Numbered from the stretch's first letter, positions 31,178 through 43,065 are shown. The stretch is DNA of 64,000 bases from Chamaelirium japonicum (GCA_947650365.1 OX393549.1:35682910-35746909); one strand, 5' to 3'. Notes: a model not told the origin generated them from the letters alone. Made by a program: numbers and translations.

Positions 31178-31210
<33 letters not shown>
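30021..31210. repeat. CT microsatellites and GC-rich degenerate repeat
   Basis: (CT)n runs at 30026-30052, 30093-30113, 30755-30900 and 31181-31210 alternate with GC-rich phrases such as CCTCCCGGCGACCTCCTCCA repeated at 30240-30430. ORFs on both strands overlap and show Arg/Pro/Ser bias only. It resembles the leaders of the copia elements, but I find no LTR around it. Confidence 0.4.
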
Positions 31211-31213
<3 letters not shown>

Positions 31214-31339
31214 GTTGCCGGCGGGGTTCGTCACCAGCGTGGTCACAGCTGGAGTTGTCCTTTCGACGCCGTTAGGCCGGTCACAACTGCAGTCGACCTC
31301 CCAATGCCACCGGTCCCCTTCCACTCTATCAAACTTTTT

Positions 31340-31540
31340 TTTAACTTATTTTGCCACCCGTGACACTCTGCACTCGAAGTGTCAACGATGCTCGCCTCCT
31401 TGCCAAGTACCTCGCCGGCCAGGTCGGAGTCAGCTACGCCATCGAGATCCGGCGAAACATTAACAACGCCCGCCTCCTCGCCAAGTACCTCGCCACCCAA
31501 GCCGGGGTCAGCTACGCCATCGAGGTCCGACGCCACTGTC
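31340..31540 (+). repeat. tandem duplication of about 84 bp
   Basis: Two units, each containing CGCCTCCT-GCCAAGTACCTCGCC and GTCAGCTACGCCATCGAG, keep the same frame and would encode ARLLAKYLA then GVSYAIE twice. The frame is open but short, and I do not recognise a protein family. Confidence 0.5.
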
Positions 31541-31664
31541 TCCGACAATTTGACCACCAAAGACGGCCCACTTCTCTCGCCCCCTCACCAACCACATCTT
31601 TAATCATCCTCTCGACGCCACTGGCCACAACTGTAGTCGCTGGCCACCGGTGTTTGGGTCGGGT

Positions 31665-31850
31665 ATTGAGTCGGGTTTGGATCGGGTATTAAGGTGCCCA
31701 TACCTATACCCGAAAGTTAATCGGGTAGAGTTTTTATACCCGAAAGGTTCGAGTCGAGTTTGGATCGGGTATTAAGGTGCCCATACCTGTACCCGAAAGT
31801 TAATCGGGTAGAGTTCTTATACCCGGAAGTTTCGAGTTGGATTTGGATCA
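31665..31850 (+). repeat. tandem repeat of about 79 bp
   Basis: Two units with GGATCGGGTATTAAGGTGCC and CCCGAAAGTTAATCGGGTAG, then a partial third. Confidence 0.7.
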
Positions 31851-33419
31851 GGTATTCGGGTTTTCGAAATCCCTGTCGATCACTGTGCCAGTGCTCATCC
31901 TAGCTGATACCGTTTGGTGGGTCGGCCTCCTTTTCATCTCCTCCGGTCGGTTGGTTGACGCTCATCATAGCTGCATGATTTGAAAGTGGTTCTTACTCTA
32001 ATCAACTGCATGCGGCTGCGATGCACGTCGACCCCCTGAAGTTTAGCCCAAAATCACAACCGTCCATTGGAACTATATCTGACTGATGAATCACACTCAT
32101 CCCCAACCATGGTGCACTTGATTAGGTCGCAACCAAGAGCCAAAGCTTATCACAGGCTCGGCGCTAGCAGCCACAACTTCCACCTCTGGAAAGCTTGACA
32201 TCGAACGGCTGGATGGCAACTAAAAAAAAATTTTATTTGTTCCAATTAAAAAAAAAAATTGAAGGGGCAAAATATAGTTTACTAAGTGCATGATTTTTGT
32301 ACCCAAGTGCACAATTATGCCGTAACCAAGTGCACGATAAAACTAATCGTGTAGCAAAAATTGTGCACTTGGTTACGGGCAAAAATCGTGCACATGATAG
32401 TGTGAGGAAAAAAAAGACAAAGCATGAGTAATAACCATGGAGATGCAGTCCCACTTCTCTCTCTCTCTCTCATTCATTAGTAAAAAAAGAGTCAAATTTT
32501 ATCACAAGCTCGATGTTGGCAGCCACAACTTCTATTCGGGCAACAACAACGAAGAAAAGGAGGGCTTTCAGCATTGATGCAGCTGTGTTTGTCTTCAGAT
32601 GAGAAATGTCGATCAATGGTCATCTTTCAAATTTTCTGATGGGGATGTTTTATAATGTTTTTTATTTCAAGAGTCCATTTCTTAAAGATGAAAAGAACCC
32701 CATGGGTCCAGGGTAAGAATTATTCTAAAGGTTTTTTTTTTGTGAATAAGCAAGTTGTTTATACATCACCTTTTAGTGTGCCGGCACAAGATAGACCAAG
32801 AATCAAAACTTGCCACGAGAGCGAGAGAAAAGCCCTGATTTTTTATTACCCCACAAGCTGGAAGCAGGGCTGTTAATCGGCTTGGGCCAGTGCAAGGCTC
32901 ACAAATGTGGGTTTCCGCCGATGATTTTTTCAACCCCTCGAAATATATTGTGTTGCCCTTGAAATTTTTTGCGTGCTCTCGGGCACATGGTTTTCGCTAT
33001 CTAATGTGGGCACCCTTGCCAAATGTGGGTGCCACCGAACAAATTTTGATGCCCCCGTCGAATGTGGAAACTATGTATAGGTTGGGGGGCTCAATTCAGT
33101 TGTGAATTAGATTTGCCAAATGTGGGCGTTGCCGACGAATTAGGTTGTTTTCCTCATGTGTGGGCTCCCTATCCGAATGTGGGTGCCCCCATTGATTATG
33201 GGCATCGCCGAACCAATTTTTCGCCTTGCTCGAGTGCCTACAAACACGAGAATCATCATCGCTTATGAAATATTGTCACTACCCTCAAACTATTACCATT
33301 GCTTACGAAATATTGTTATCACCCTCGAAATATTATATCGCTCTTAAAATATTTTGTTGTCATTTTTAAAATATTATCACCTTCCTCGAAATATTGTCCT
33401 CGCTCTCGAAATCTTTTTC
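31851..33419. other. intergenic DNA with degenerate short repeats
   Basis: AAGTGCACGAT/ATCGTGCACTT phrases at 32270-32390 form inverted repeats. From 32900 to 33410, degenerate units of AATGTGGGTGCC and CTCGAAATATTGTC recur. No gene is supported. Confidence 0.45.
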
Positions 33420-33445
33420 GTGCCGACAGGCATGGGCATTACTAG
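33420..33445 (+). mobile_element. Helitron-like 3' end, second copy
   Basis: TGCCGACAGGCA hairpin, GGGCATTA, CTAG, then T. It matches 29583-29609 apart from three changes. Confidence 0.5.
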
Positions 33446-33599
33446 TATATATATAGGGAAAGGGGTTGGTGAACTTGAGTTGTACTTAGGTGAAAACTGA
33501 AAAGACATAAAGCAAAAGTAAAAGAATGTGTATACGTGTTGCCTAGAAAACTCAAGTTCACCAACCTAATCGTAAACTCAAGTTCAGCTTCCCAGCCCT

Positions 33600-33625
33600 C
33601 ATATATATATATATATATATATATA
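33600..33625. repeat. (TA)n, 26 bp
   Basis: Left of M2 copy 3. Confidence 0.95.
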
Positions 33626-33740
33626 AGGGAATGTTATGTGCGGTCCGTGGTCCGCAGCCGTCCGATACACGGGCTGCGTGCATTCGATGCACGGAGTGGT
33701 GCATCGGATGGCTGCGGACCGCAGACCACACCTAAGCATC

Positions 33741-33741
<1 letters not shown>
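33626..33741. mobile_element. module M2, copy 3
   Basis: 116 bp, AGGGAATGTTATGTGCGGTC to CACACCTAAGCATCC. The left arm has ATGTTATGTG where other copies have ATGCTTAGGTG. Confidence 0.8.

Positions 33742-33797
<56 letters not shown>
33742..33797. repeat. (TA)n, 56 bp
   Basis: Between M2 and M1. Confidence 0.96.
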
Positions 33798-33799
<2 letters not shown>

Positions 33800-34070
33800 G
33801 AGGGATATACTTATGGCCTCTTACTCATATAGTTACCTATGATCCAGGCTGTCCATTAGATCCCGACGTACTGTTCGGATTAGATGAGGAGTTAAAGCAA
33901 TGGTGTCCGCATTAAATGCGAGCTTTAATACGGGCTTTTAAAACGGGCATTTAATGCGGACACCATTGCTTTAACTCCCTATCTAATCCAAACCGTACGT
34001 CGGGATCTAATGGACGGCTCGGATCATAGGTAACTATATGAGTAAGAGGCAATGAGTAAGAGTATCCTTC

Positions 34071-34072
<2 letters not shown>
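33798..34072. mobile_element. module M1, copy 6
   Basis: 275 bp. The left arm lacks CTTACTCATGG-like bases present in other copies. The loop orientation is as in copy 4. Confidence 0.84.

Positions 34073-34142
<70 letters not shown>
34073..34142. repeat. (TA)n, 70 bp
   Basis: Between M1 and M6. Confidence 0.97.
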
Positions 34143-34145
<3 letters not shown>

Positions 34146-34541
34146 GAATGGGATGCTGCCTATGAAAGCAGCGTTTTTTGCTGCTTTGATACATTGTTTG
34201 ACCATCCTAGAAGTTTTGGAATTTGATGAAATTTGGTGAGGGTGTTGTCTAGGGTAAGATGATCATCCTCACAAATTTTCATCAAATTCCAAAACTTCTA
34301 AGAGGGTCAAATGGTCGAAGCAAAATCTGCAGATTTTAACGGTGACTGCAGATTTTGCAGATTTTGCTTCGACCATTTGACCCTCTTAGAAGTTTTGGAA
34401 TTTGATGAAAATTTGTGAGGATGGTCATCTTAGCCTAGACAACACCCTCACCAAATTTCATCAAATTCCAAAACTTCTAGGATGGTCAAACAATGTATCA
34501 AAGCAGCAAAAAACGCTGCTTTCATAGGCAGCATCCCATTC

Positions 34542-34544
<3 letters not shown>
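34143..34544. mobile_element. palindromic module M6, copy 1
   Basis: 402 bp and nearly perfectly symmetrical. Ends are GAGGAATGGGATGCTGCC and mirror. AAAGCAGCGTTTTTTGCTGC comes next, a hairpin in itself. The interior has four alternating CCTAGAAGTTTTGGAATTTG arms and the centre TGCAGATTTTAACGGTGACT. The second copy, at 60846, has a different interior. Confidence 0.85.

Positions 34545-34589
<45 letters not shown>
34545..34589. repeat. (TA)n, 45 bp
   Basis: Between M6 and M5. Confidence 0.96.
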
Positions 34590-34591
<2 letters not shown>

Positions 34592-35099
34592 TCCTCTATC
34601 AACATACATAGAGGTTTTCAAATTTGCTAATTTTTTGTGGAGATGATATCTATGTTGAGATGATCATCCTTACAAAAAATCAGCAAGCTGTGAAACCTCT
34701 AAGCATTTCAAATAAGCACATCGAATTAACGGTTGAAATGGACAGACAATACAACTTCTATCATTTTGATACATCTAGAGGTTTCAGAATTTACTGACTT
34801 TTGGTGAGGGTGATCATCTTGCTATAGATATCATATCCACCAAAAATCAACAAATTCTGAAACATCTAGATCCATCAAAATATTAGAAGCTTTATCACCT
34901 GTTCATTTCAACCATTAATTTGATGAGCTTATTTGAAATGCTTAGAGGTTTTCGAACTTGTTGATTTTTTGTGAGGATGACCATCTCAACATAGATATCA
35001 TCTCGACAAAAAATTAGCAAAATTTGGAAACCTCCATGTATGTTAATAGAGGAGCATATATTGAATCCTTCAATACATGGGCATACAAAGTCATGCTCC
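34590..35099. mobile_element. module M5, copy 3, left end missing
   Basis: 510 bp. It begins at GCTCCTCTATCAACATACAT, about 45 bases inside the usual end, yet directly against TA. The right end is complete. Confidence 0.8.
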
Positions 35100-35110
35100 C
35101 ATATATATAT
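35100..35110. repeat. short (TA)n
   Basis: Eleven bases between M5 and M8. Confidence 0.8.
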
Positions 35111-35404
35111 AGGAATGTTCCAGTGAGCTGTGGGTGGAGAAAATGATCTGCGCTCATTTTTATCCCCCTAGGATTTTTAGAATTTGATGAAATTTGGTAA
35201 GGGTATTGTCTAGGGTAAGATGATCATCCTCACCAATTTTCATCAAATTCCAAAACTTCTAGGGTCATCAAATGGTAGAAGCAAAATTAACAGTGACTGC
35301 GGACGGTAAATAAAACTTCTACCATTTGAGAACCCTAGAAGTTTTGGAATTTGATAAAAAATGGTAAGGATGATCATCTTACCCTAGACAACACCCTCGC
35401 CGAT
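35111..35404. mobile_element. module M8, copy 1, right end missing
   Basis: AGGAATGTTCCAGTGAGCTG, then the CCTAGGATTTTTAGAATTTG and ATCAAATTCCAAAACTTC arms. It stops at ACACCCTCGCC where the gypsy-related block begins. Confidence 0.7.
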
Positions 35405-36490
35405 TGTAGGATCCGTGGAGGGGCTACTGCTGTGAGATCAGATCTGAGGGGGTGTCTGTAGCTGCGAGATCGGATCTGAGGAGGCTGCCGCTGTGTTTAG
35501 ATTGGAGTTGAAGGAGGTAAAGGAGTTCTGTCGATCGATCGACCACCTTGTTGAGCTCCGATCGGGAGGAATTATAGACTGACGATCCATCTGAAGGTGG
35601 CAGCCATGTGCTGACAACCCATGTGCTCGTTGACCGTGCGTGCACCCAAATTTTCGGACCTGATCTCTTCGAATGATTTCTTGGTGTGCTCCCAGCATGC
35701 TATGGTTGGACGATTTGGATGGCTTTGGATCAAATGTCATTCAACCAACTCATGGTTTTGAATGAAACGCCATCCAATTAAGTCAATGGCCAGAAATGGA
35801 AGCTCTTTGTCATGAACGGAGTGAGTGCTTCACTTGAGTAGATGGCACTTCAATTGAATTGAATACCAGGTTGTGGTACGAGTAGAATTTCCTCTCTTAA
35901 GTTTGAGAAGTCTCTTGTATTGAAGTTGGCCCCACCGCAAGTGTGAATCTCAACCGTTGATGTCATGCTCTCGGTATGCTATTTATGGATGCCAGTGTCA
36001 GGGGTCCCATCACAGCCATCTGTTGTTTGCCAACCAATTCCCGGCCACCTTCGAAGGATGTGGGTCGTAGCCCGCCGGCATTCACTCAGCATCAAGTGCA
36101 TGGGCAAAAATAGGAAACCCCCGGCCCAGGGCCGATCGATTAGTTGCTGCTAACCGGTAACAAATCAAGGGGTTGGTGTCTGACTGAATCTTGCAGTATT
36201 GAATGGAATTATGACTAACCGGTTGAGACGATCGGTCGTTGCTGGAAGGTCGATTGTTGTTGGAGGATCGATTGCTTACCGACTGTCGGTTGCTTCGAAT
36301 GCCACGGTGCAGGGGATAGCGTGTGCTGACAGAGTTGGACTGACCACCCCTTGATCGGTTTGGAACCGTCAGCCATCGAGAGAGGGTGATAATCTTTGAC
36401 AACCTGATGGTTGGACCCGTGTAACAAGACGGTAAGCTTGGACTTTTGATCGAATGCCGATACGTCGGTCTCGAACTTTGTTGTGTGCCA
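35405..36490 (-). other. unrecognised internal part of the gypsy derivative
   Basis: Contains a short duplication of GAGATCGGATCTGAGG (35437-35482) and stretches of CGATCGGTCG-type phrases. No conserved domain is visible. The longest minus ORF (36215-36736) ends inside the array and has repeat-derived composition. Confidence 0.4.
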
Positions 36491-38500
36491 AGACAGTAGG
36501 CTTGGACTTTTGCTAGAGTGCCAAGACGTCGGCAGTGACGTCTCGGACTTTATCTTCGAGCGCCAAGGGCAGGGCCATGGGCTTGTCGAGTAACGAGGTG
36601 TTGAATGCCTCGGACTTTGTCTTTGAGTGCCAAGGTTGCAAGGCCTTGGGCTTGTCGAGTGCTGAGGCGTTGAACGCCTTGGACTTTGTCTTCGAGTGCC
36701 AAGGTCAGGACCTTGGGCTTGTTGAGTGCCGAGCAATTGAACGCCTCGTACTTCGTCTTTGAGTGCTAAGGGCAGGGCCTTGAACGCCTCGGACTTTGTC
36801 TTCTAATGCCAAGGTTGTCTCCTCGAGGCGAGACGGTGTTGACATCCCGGACTTTGGAAGGTGCCGAGCGGCGAAGCCTGCCTCGGACTTTGTCTTCGAA
36901 TACCAAGGCTGTCTCCTTGGGCCGAGACGGTATCGACGTTTCGGGCTTTGTCAGGTGTCGAGGCGCTGAAGCTTATCTCGGACTTTGTCTTCGAATGCCA
37001 AGGTTGTCTCCTTGGGCCGAGACAGTATCGATGTCTCGGATTTTGGCAAGTGCCGAGGTGGCGAAGTCACCGCCTCGAACTGTCTTTGAATGCCAAGGCT
37101 GTCTCCTTGGGTCGAGACGGTGTCGATGTCTCGGGTTTTGTTAGATGCTGAGGCGATGAAGCCTGCCTCGGACTTTGTCTTCAAATGCCAAGGTTGTCTC
37201 ATTGGGCCGAGACGGTGTTGATGTCTCAGGCTTTGTCAGGTGCTGAGGCGGCGAAGCCTGCCTCGGATTTTGTCTTCGAATGCCCAGGCTGTCTCCTTGG
37301 GCCGAGATGGTGTCGACATCTCGGACTTTGGCAGGTGTGGAGACGGCGAAGACTGCCTCAGACTTTGTCTTCGAATGCCAAGGCTGTCTCCTTGGGCCGA
37401 GACGGTGTCGACGTCTTTGGCAGGTGCCGAGGCGACGAAGCCTGCCTCGGACTTTGTCTTCGAGCATTAAGGACATTGCCTTGGGCTTTTTGAATGTACC
37501 GAAGTGTTGGGCGCTTCGAACTTTGTGTTCGAGTGCCAAGGGCAGGGCCATGGGCTTGTTGGATACCGAGGGGGCAAGGGCGCCTCAGACTTTGTATTCG
37601 AGTGCCAAGGTTGTCTCCTTGGACTTTGTTGCATGTCGAGGCAGCGAGGGCACCTCGGACTTTGTATTTGAGTGCCAAGGTTGGGTCCTTGGACTTTGTT
37701 GCATGCCGAGGCCGCGAGGGCACCTCGGACTTTGTATTCGAGTGCCAAGGCTGTCTCCTTGGACTTTATTGCATGCCGAGGCCGTGAGGGCGCCTCAGAC
37801 TATGAATTCGAGTGCCAAGGCTATTTCCTTGGACTTATATTGCATGCTGAGGCAGCGAGGGCGACTCGGACTTTGTATTCGAGTGCCAAGGGTAGGGCTT
37901 GGGCTTGTTGAGTGCCGAGGTGATAGTTGTCTCGGACTTTGTCTTCGAATGCTAAAGGCAGGGCCTTGGGCTTGTTGAGTGCCGAGGCGATAGTCGCCTT
38001 AGACTTTTGTCTTCGAATACCAAGGATAGGGCCTTGGTCTTGTTGAGTGTTGAGGCGATAGTCGCCTCGGACTTTTGTCTTCGAATGCCAAGGGCAGGGC
38101 CTTGGGCTTGTTGAGTGCCGAGGCGATGGCTGCGTCGGACTTTATCTTCGAATACCAAGGGCAGGGCCTTGTGTTTGTTGTATACTGAAACGATGGTCGC
38201 CTCGGACTTTGTCTTCGAATGCCAAGGGTAGGGCTTTGGGCTTGTTGAGTGTCGAGGCGATGGTCGCCTTGGACTTTGTCTTCGAATGCCAAGGGTAGGG
38301 CCTTGGGCTTGTTGAGTGCTGAGGCAATGGTCACCTCGGAATTTGTCTTCGAATGCCATGGGCTTGTTAAGTGCCGAGGCAATTGTCGCCTTTGACTTTG
38401 TCTTCGAATGCCAAGGGTAGGGCCTTGGGCTTGTTGAGTGCCGAGGCGATGGTCGCCTCGGACTTTGTCTTCGAATTCCAAAGGTATTTCCTTGGACTTG
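36491..38500 (-). repeat. tandem array of a ~70-bp two-hairpin unit
   Basis: About 27 variant units with the core GAGGCG..CGCCTCGGACTTTG, then TCTTCGAATGCCAAGG..CCTTGGGCTTG. Each unit holds two inverted repeats, GAGGCGA with TCGCCTC and CCAAGG with CCTTGG. Long overlapping ORFs on both strands come from the period and are not genes. Confidence 0.9.
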
Positions 38501-38514
38501 TTGATTGATGAATG

Positions 38515-38935
38515 TTAGAATTTGGAGTACTCAACGTAGTGCCTTTAAATGCTGGTTGATCGTGGGGAGACCCGGTGCGATCAAACTAGCCTTGTCTTTG
38601 GTTGGTCGAGGCAAATCTCTTACTGACCCAACCGGTTGCAGGGTATGTAGCAGGTGCCTTTGAACGCTGGTTGATCGTGGGGAGACCCTGTGCGATCAAA
38701 CCAGTGAAGGGACACCGAGCATGTGCCTTTGCGTTTGCTAGCTGATCGTGGTGAGACCCTGTGTGATTAAACTAATCTTGTCGTTGGTTGGTCGAGGCGA
38801 TGTTCTTACCGACCCAACCGGTTGTAGGGTACATAGTAGGTGCCTTTGAACACTGACTGATCGTAGGGAGACCCTGTGCAATCAAACCAGCGAGGGGGCA
38901 TGAAGCTTGTACCTTGGAGCTTGACAGTAATAAAG
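38515..38935 (-). repeat. tandem repeat with TGATCGTGGGGAGACCC
   Basis: Four units at about 38540, 38650, 38720 and 38840, alternating with ACCCAACCGGTTG-containing spacers, so the higher-order unit is about 190 bp. Confidence 0.85.
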
Positions 38936-38939
38936 TACT

Positions 38940-39865
38940 GGTTGATCAAGAGTTCTTACGTGACTCGAGAGCATGTTCGCTGCTAAAGGTTCGGAGTACT
39001 CAGCATAGCGCCTTAGTATCAGTCGACTTAGGCGAAGCGCTATTTCGGTCGAACGAACTTTAGGACATGCATGCTAGCTTTGTACCTTTGCATGTTAGTC
39101 GGTATTGTCACAACCCGAGCCGAACTAACTGTAGCGAGGCATAGGAGCATGAGTTCTTACGTAACTCGAGAGCATATGCAACGCCAAATATTCGGAGCAC
39201 TCAGCGTAGCACCTTTATATTGGTTGACTTAGGCGAAGCGCCGTTTTGGTCGAACCTACGTTAGGACGCGTAGCGTTGTACTGTTGCAGATTAGCCAGTC
39301 ATGTTGCGACGCGAGCCGGACTAACTGTGATGAGGCATGGGAGCATAAGTTCTAAGGCAACCCAGGTGCATGTGCAACGCCAAATATTCGAAGTACTCAG
39401 CATAGCGCCTTAGTGTCGGTCGACTTAGGCAAAGCACCGTTTCGGTCGAACCAACTTCAGGATATGTATGCTAGCTTTGAATTGTTGCAGTTAGCCGGTC
39501 GTGTCGCAACCCGAGCCGAACTAACTGTGGCAAGGCACGAGAGCATGAGTTCTTATGTAACTCAGGAGCATGTGCAACGCCAAAGGTTCGGAGTACTCAG
39601 TATAACGCCTTAGTATCGGTCGACTTAGGCGAAGCGCCGTTTCGGTAGAACCTACGTTAGAACGTGTAGCATTATACTGTCGCAAGTTAGCCGATCGTGT
39701 TGCAACCCGAGCTGGACTAAATGTGGCGAGGCATTAGAGCATGAGTTCTTACGTAACTCGGGAGTACTCAGCGTAACGCCTTAGTGTCGGTCGACTTAGG
39801 CGAAGCGTCTTTTCGATCGAACCAACTTCAGGACATGTATGCTAGCTTTGTACTATTGTACTTGA
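38940..39865 (-). repeat. tandem array of a ~200-bp unit
   Basis: Five units marked by GAGTACTCAGCATAGCGCC-like boxes near 38995, 39197, 39389, 39592 and 39763 (spacings about 202, 192, 203 and 171). Each has GTCGACTTAGGCGAAGCGCC and CGCAACCCGAGCCGAACTAAC-like parts. Confidence 0.9.
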
Positions 39866-40306
39866 TTAGCCATGAAGTGCTGATTGAATAGGATTTAGAG
39901 TAGACTTTGTCTTTTGAGCGCCAAGGCTGTCTCCTTGGACTTTTTGAGAGCCGAGGCGGTGATACCTACCTCGGATTTTGTCTTTGATTCCCGAGGGTTG
40001 ACTGTCTCCAAGCCCTCGTTTGTCGATCATAGTTTCGAACATCACTCTCGATGTAGGGATCAAAGGACGAGTCGCGCGACCGGTGGACGTTTGCTCCATC
40101 GTTGATACCGGCGGCTGACGTCGGAGGATTCACCCCCAATGTTTGAAATTTTTGATTTAGATAACTTCCCTCCGGTTGATCCATAGGCCATGTCTTCACC
40201 ATTCTGGTATAGCGATAGAGACAGACGGGTTGATCAAGCTATCAGTAGTTGTTGTTTGACTGAAGGAGCTGGGAAGCTCGGAGGTCGCAAATCAGTTGGG
40301 TAGATC
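39866..40306 (-). other. leader next to the gypsy primer site
   Basis: One further copy of the 36491 unit type at 39905-39990, then sequence without recognisable domain up to the primer site. Confidence 0.5.
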
Positions 40307-40324
40307 CCACAAACGGTGCTAAAC
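40307..40324 (-). other. gypsy-type primer-binding site
   Basis: On the minus strand, TTTAGCACCGTTTGTGGG follows the LTR. It resembles the TTTGGCGCCGTNTGTGGG site of plant gypsy elements with two changes that look like deamination. Confidence 0.6.
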
Positions 40325-40890
40325 TGTGGGGGGAGATTACGGCCGCCGTACAATCTCTTTCCAACAGTTGATTGATTGTTAAATTCGAGGTGAGGTGCAC
40401 TGTTGAGCACTGATAAGTCACGCTAAAACTATTGAATAGAGAAAAAGATAGAGAGAAGGGGAGTTGACACAAGATGTGGTGACGAAGTTCGGCTGAAGCC
40501 TACGTCTCCATGCGGTAAGACGCAACCTTTGAATCCACTATCTTTGGAAGAAGTAGAGTTACTTTCGAAAGGCCGAGGAGTGCTTATACAAGTAACAAAG
40601 GGTGGAATAGGCTTGACTGGAGTCTGATTACGAGAAGGCTCCAGGAGCTCTGAAAAATAGGAAGTAGAGTTGGGAATCATGAATTCCTGTCCGAAATATT
40701 TGTCAGGTTTGCTATTTATAGAGGTTTGGGAATATCGAGGGTTTTGGTAAATACCCGGAGGGATTTACCAGACCCCAAATAGTATGTCTGGGATCCAAGC
40801 AGGGCTGGCGGGTCCCACTGTCGTCTTCGCAGGCCCCAGACAGGGCAGGCGGGTCCCACCATCAAGTGTTAGCCAGATTTTGCACCCACA
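40325..40890 (-). repeat. 5' LTR of the gypsy derivative
   Basis: Plus strand TGTGGGGGGAGATTAC to TTGCACCCACA, giving the inverted termini TGTGGG/CCCACA. It contains TATTTATAGAGG at 40712-40723, whose complement could serve as a TATA region. Confidence 0.68.
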
Positions 40891-42752
40891 AATCGTAGTG
40901 GTGAATATCCTATAAATGTTGGAATCTTAGATCGGTAACGTATAAGATAAACTCAAGTGCACCGAGAGTAATCATCGATAAAACATATATAATACAAAAA
41001 ACCAGAAATAGAGGCAACATGCGTAGGACCTCAAATGTCAGAATGCACTAAATCAAAGAGGGTGACAAATCAGGAAGCACTAGCAGAAAATGGAACTGTT
41101 AGATGTTTTGCTAATCGATAACCCGTACAAACAGAGAGGGGGAAGGACACATGACCCAAAGCGCCCGAAAGGAAAACACTTTTGAATCGATCAATAGATA
41201 AATGGCCTAACCTTATGTGCTACAAGTCGACATCAGAGGTAATAGACATAACAAATGTAACAGGAATAAGAGAAACATGGAGATGATCCAGCTAGTACAG
41301 TCCTGCTTTACGGCCCAGCCTAATCCTTTGACTCGTCTACGAATCCTGCACAACACAAGCAAAAGAGATAAAGGCGACAGTCATTCCAGAGTCGCAAAAA
41401 GAACTGATAGAAATTGATTAATGTGAATAAGAGATGCATGATGGACAAGGGGTAATGCTAGGCGACCAGTAGGATCTGAGATAGGAGTAATGTATCCACA
41501 CTACGGAATAAGGACGAGAGTCCCATCCGCAGTGCAGACCTTCAGGTAGGCGAAAGCAGAACAGTCGGTGAGTATAGTAGAGTCACAGGTGAGGTGACAG
41601 GAGGCACCCGAATCAAAGATCCATGGGGGCAGAAATACCAGAGGTGGTAGACAAGCCGTGAGCAAGCGATGATACAGTGGAGGAGAGGTGGCGAAGAAGT
41701 AGCTCCTTGAGTCGATAAAGACGATCTGGCTCAGGCGGAGATGGTGCAATAGTAACGACGGGAGAAGCCAGAGTCGCTGCAGTAGCAGCAGCATACCACC
41801 GAACTGACGGTAGGAGGACTGACCACGACCACGACTCTGTCCACCTCGACTGCCACGTCAGTTGTCACGAGAACCAGTAGCCTAGCATGATTCCCGCTTG
41901 TCCAGTCCCCAGCGGTGGTTACGAGGAGGATGTGTGGTACAGTCACGCTTCATATGATCGGCTCCTTGCAGTAATGATAGAAGATAGGCCTATCAGTGAT
42001 GCTGATAGCTAGGGAAGCTGACTGGTCCAGGAGTAGGTAGAGGAGGACGAGAACCCTGAGTCTAGAAGCGAGTCTCCTCATCGACCAATGCTAGCAAGAG
42101 ATCCTCTAGCTGAGGGAAAGGCTCACAATGAAGAAGCTGAGTAGCAATGAGAGCGAACTCCGGCCTAAGCATGGCCAGGAATTGGTGGAGGTGTCCCTCG
42201 TCAAGATAGTACTAGAAGTCCCTGAAGCACGGGCAAGCACACCGCTCAAGGATCAGAGAGTCCATCTCATATCAGAAGGCACTCATCAGACTAAAGAAGT
42301 TCTAAATCGTATGCTCCCACTGACGAGTGGATTGGGAGTCACAAATAAGCTGATCCTGGCGTGCACTACCGCACGGAAGAAACCGATCCCGTGGATACCA
42401 CATCACGCGCATAGTGGGAAGGTGACCGATGGGTGCAAGGAGTAAGTGAGCAACAGAATCCAGGAGATAGGCCCGGATGGCCTGGTCGTGACGATGCCAC
42501 GTAAGGGTGGCCGTGAGCAATAACAGTCAACGCAAAGCTAGCAACGCTGCTACTGGTGACGGAGAAGGAGCCGGAGGAGTCAGTCAAATGTGGGTCCTCA
42601 TCGGTGCTATGACCCCAGAGGTTGTGACTGGAGAGGGCTGCCTCGATAGTGAGCGACCAGTTGGGCCAGTCGCTGGCCGAGATCAACTAAAAGGGGATCG
42701 CCTTCAGCGGTGGGAAAATCGCGATGACGGAAGGCACAGTGGCAGAGGCCAT
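40891..42752 (-). pseudogene. copia G gag-pol remnant
   Basis: The gag start is at the ATG ending at 42752. Capsid pieces are at 42302-42686 and the CCHC area near 41950, where the knuckle is disrupted. Protease PWIFDSGASCHLTCDS is near 41600-41640, then the GAG-pre-integrase region and integrase core to 40891. Many frameshifts, short deletions and stops occur. The identity rests on colinearity with A. Confidence 0.82.
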
Positions 42753-43065
42753 AGAGAAGAATCAACTGACAGGATTGAAGGGGGTGGTGGGGGTATCGGG
42801 ATCGGAGGGGGGGGTCTGGATCGAGGTGAGGCTGAAGTGGGGTTTGGGATTGGGGTGAGGCTAGCGGGGCTCGGAAGGGAGTGACAAGGGGGCTGGAGGG
42901 ATCGGAGTTGGGGGGGGGGATTGGTATGAGGCTAGTGGGGTCGGGATCGGGGGAGGCCGGAAGGGGGATCGAGATGGAGGTGGGCTGCCGGAGGGAGTTG
43001 GAGGAGGTGCCAGAGTCGAAATGAGCAATCGTCGTTGTCGCCTTCACCGCGGGAGAAACCCTGAA
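42753..43065 (-). repeat. G-rich leader of copia G
   Basis: GGGGGTATCGGGATCGGAGG and similar units; the family leader in eroded form. Confidence 0.7.

Larger units (their letters stand above)
35405..40890 (-). mobile_element. Ty3/gypsy-type derivative with large tandem arrays, 3' end missing
   Basis: The right edge is a 566-bp LTR with primer site on its left, so the element reads on the minus strand. The 4.9 kb downstream hold three consecutive tandem arrays and about 1.1 kb of other sequence, with no gag or pol motif. No second LTR is found at the left edge, which abuts a broken module. The assignment to gypsy rests on the primer-site type and LTR ends, so the class is tentative. Confidence 0.6.

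Noticed and set aside
30021..31210. Promoter and first exon of a host gene (CT-rich 5' untranslated region style)
   Set aside because: No splice-consistent ORF or conserved peptide was found; overlapping ORFs on both strands point to compositional repeat.
37280..38481. Long ORFs on both strands (232 and 160 codons) with repeated peptides
   Set aside because: They lie wholly in the 70-bp tandem array, overlap on opposite strands, and show no domain; they are a by-product of repeat period and composition.
36491..39865. CRISPR-like array because of repeated hairpin units
   Set aside because: Plant nuclear context, units adjoin without unique spacers, and no cas-like genes occur.
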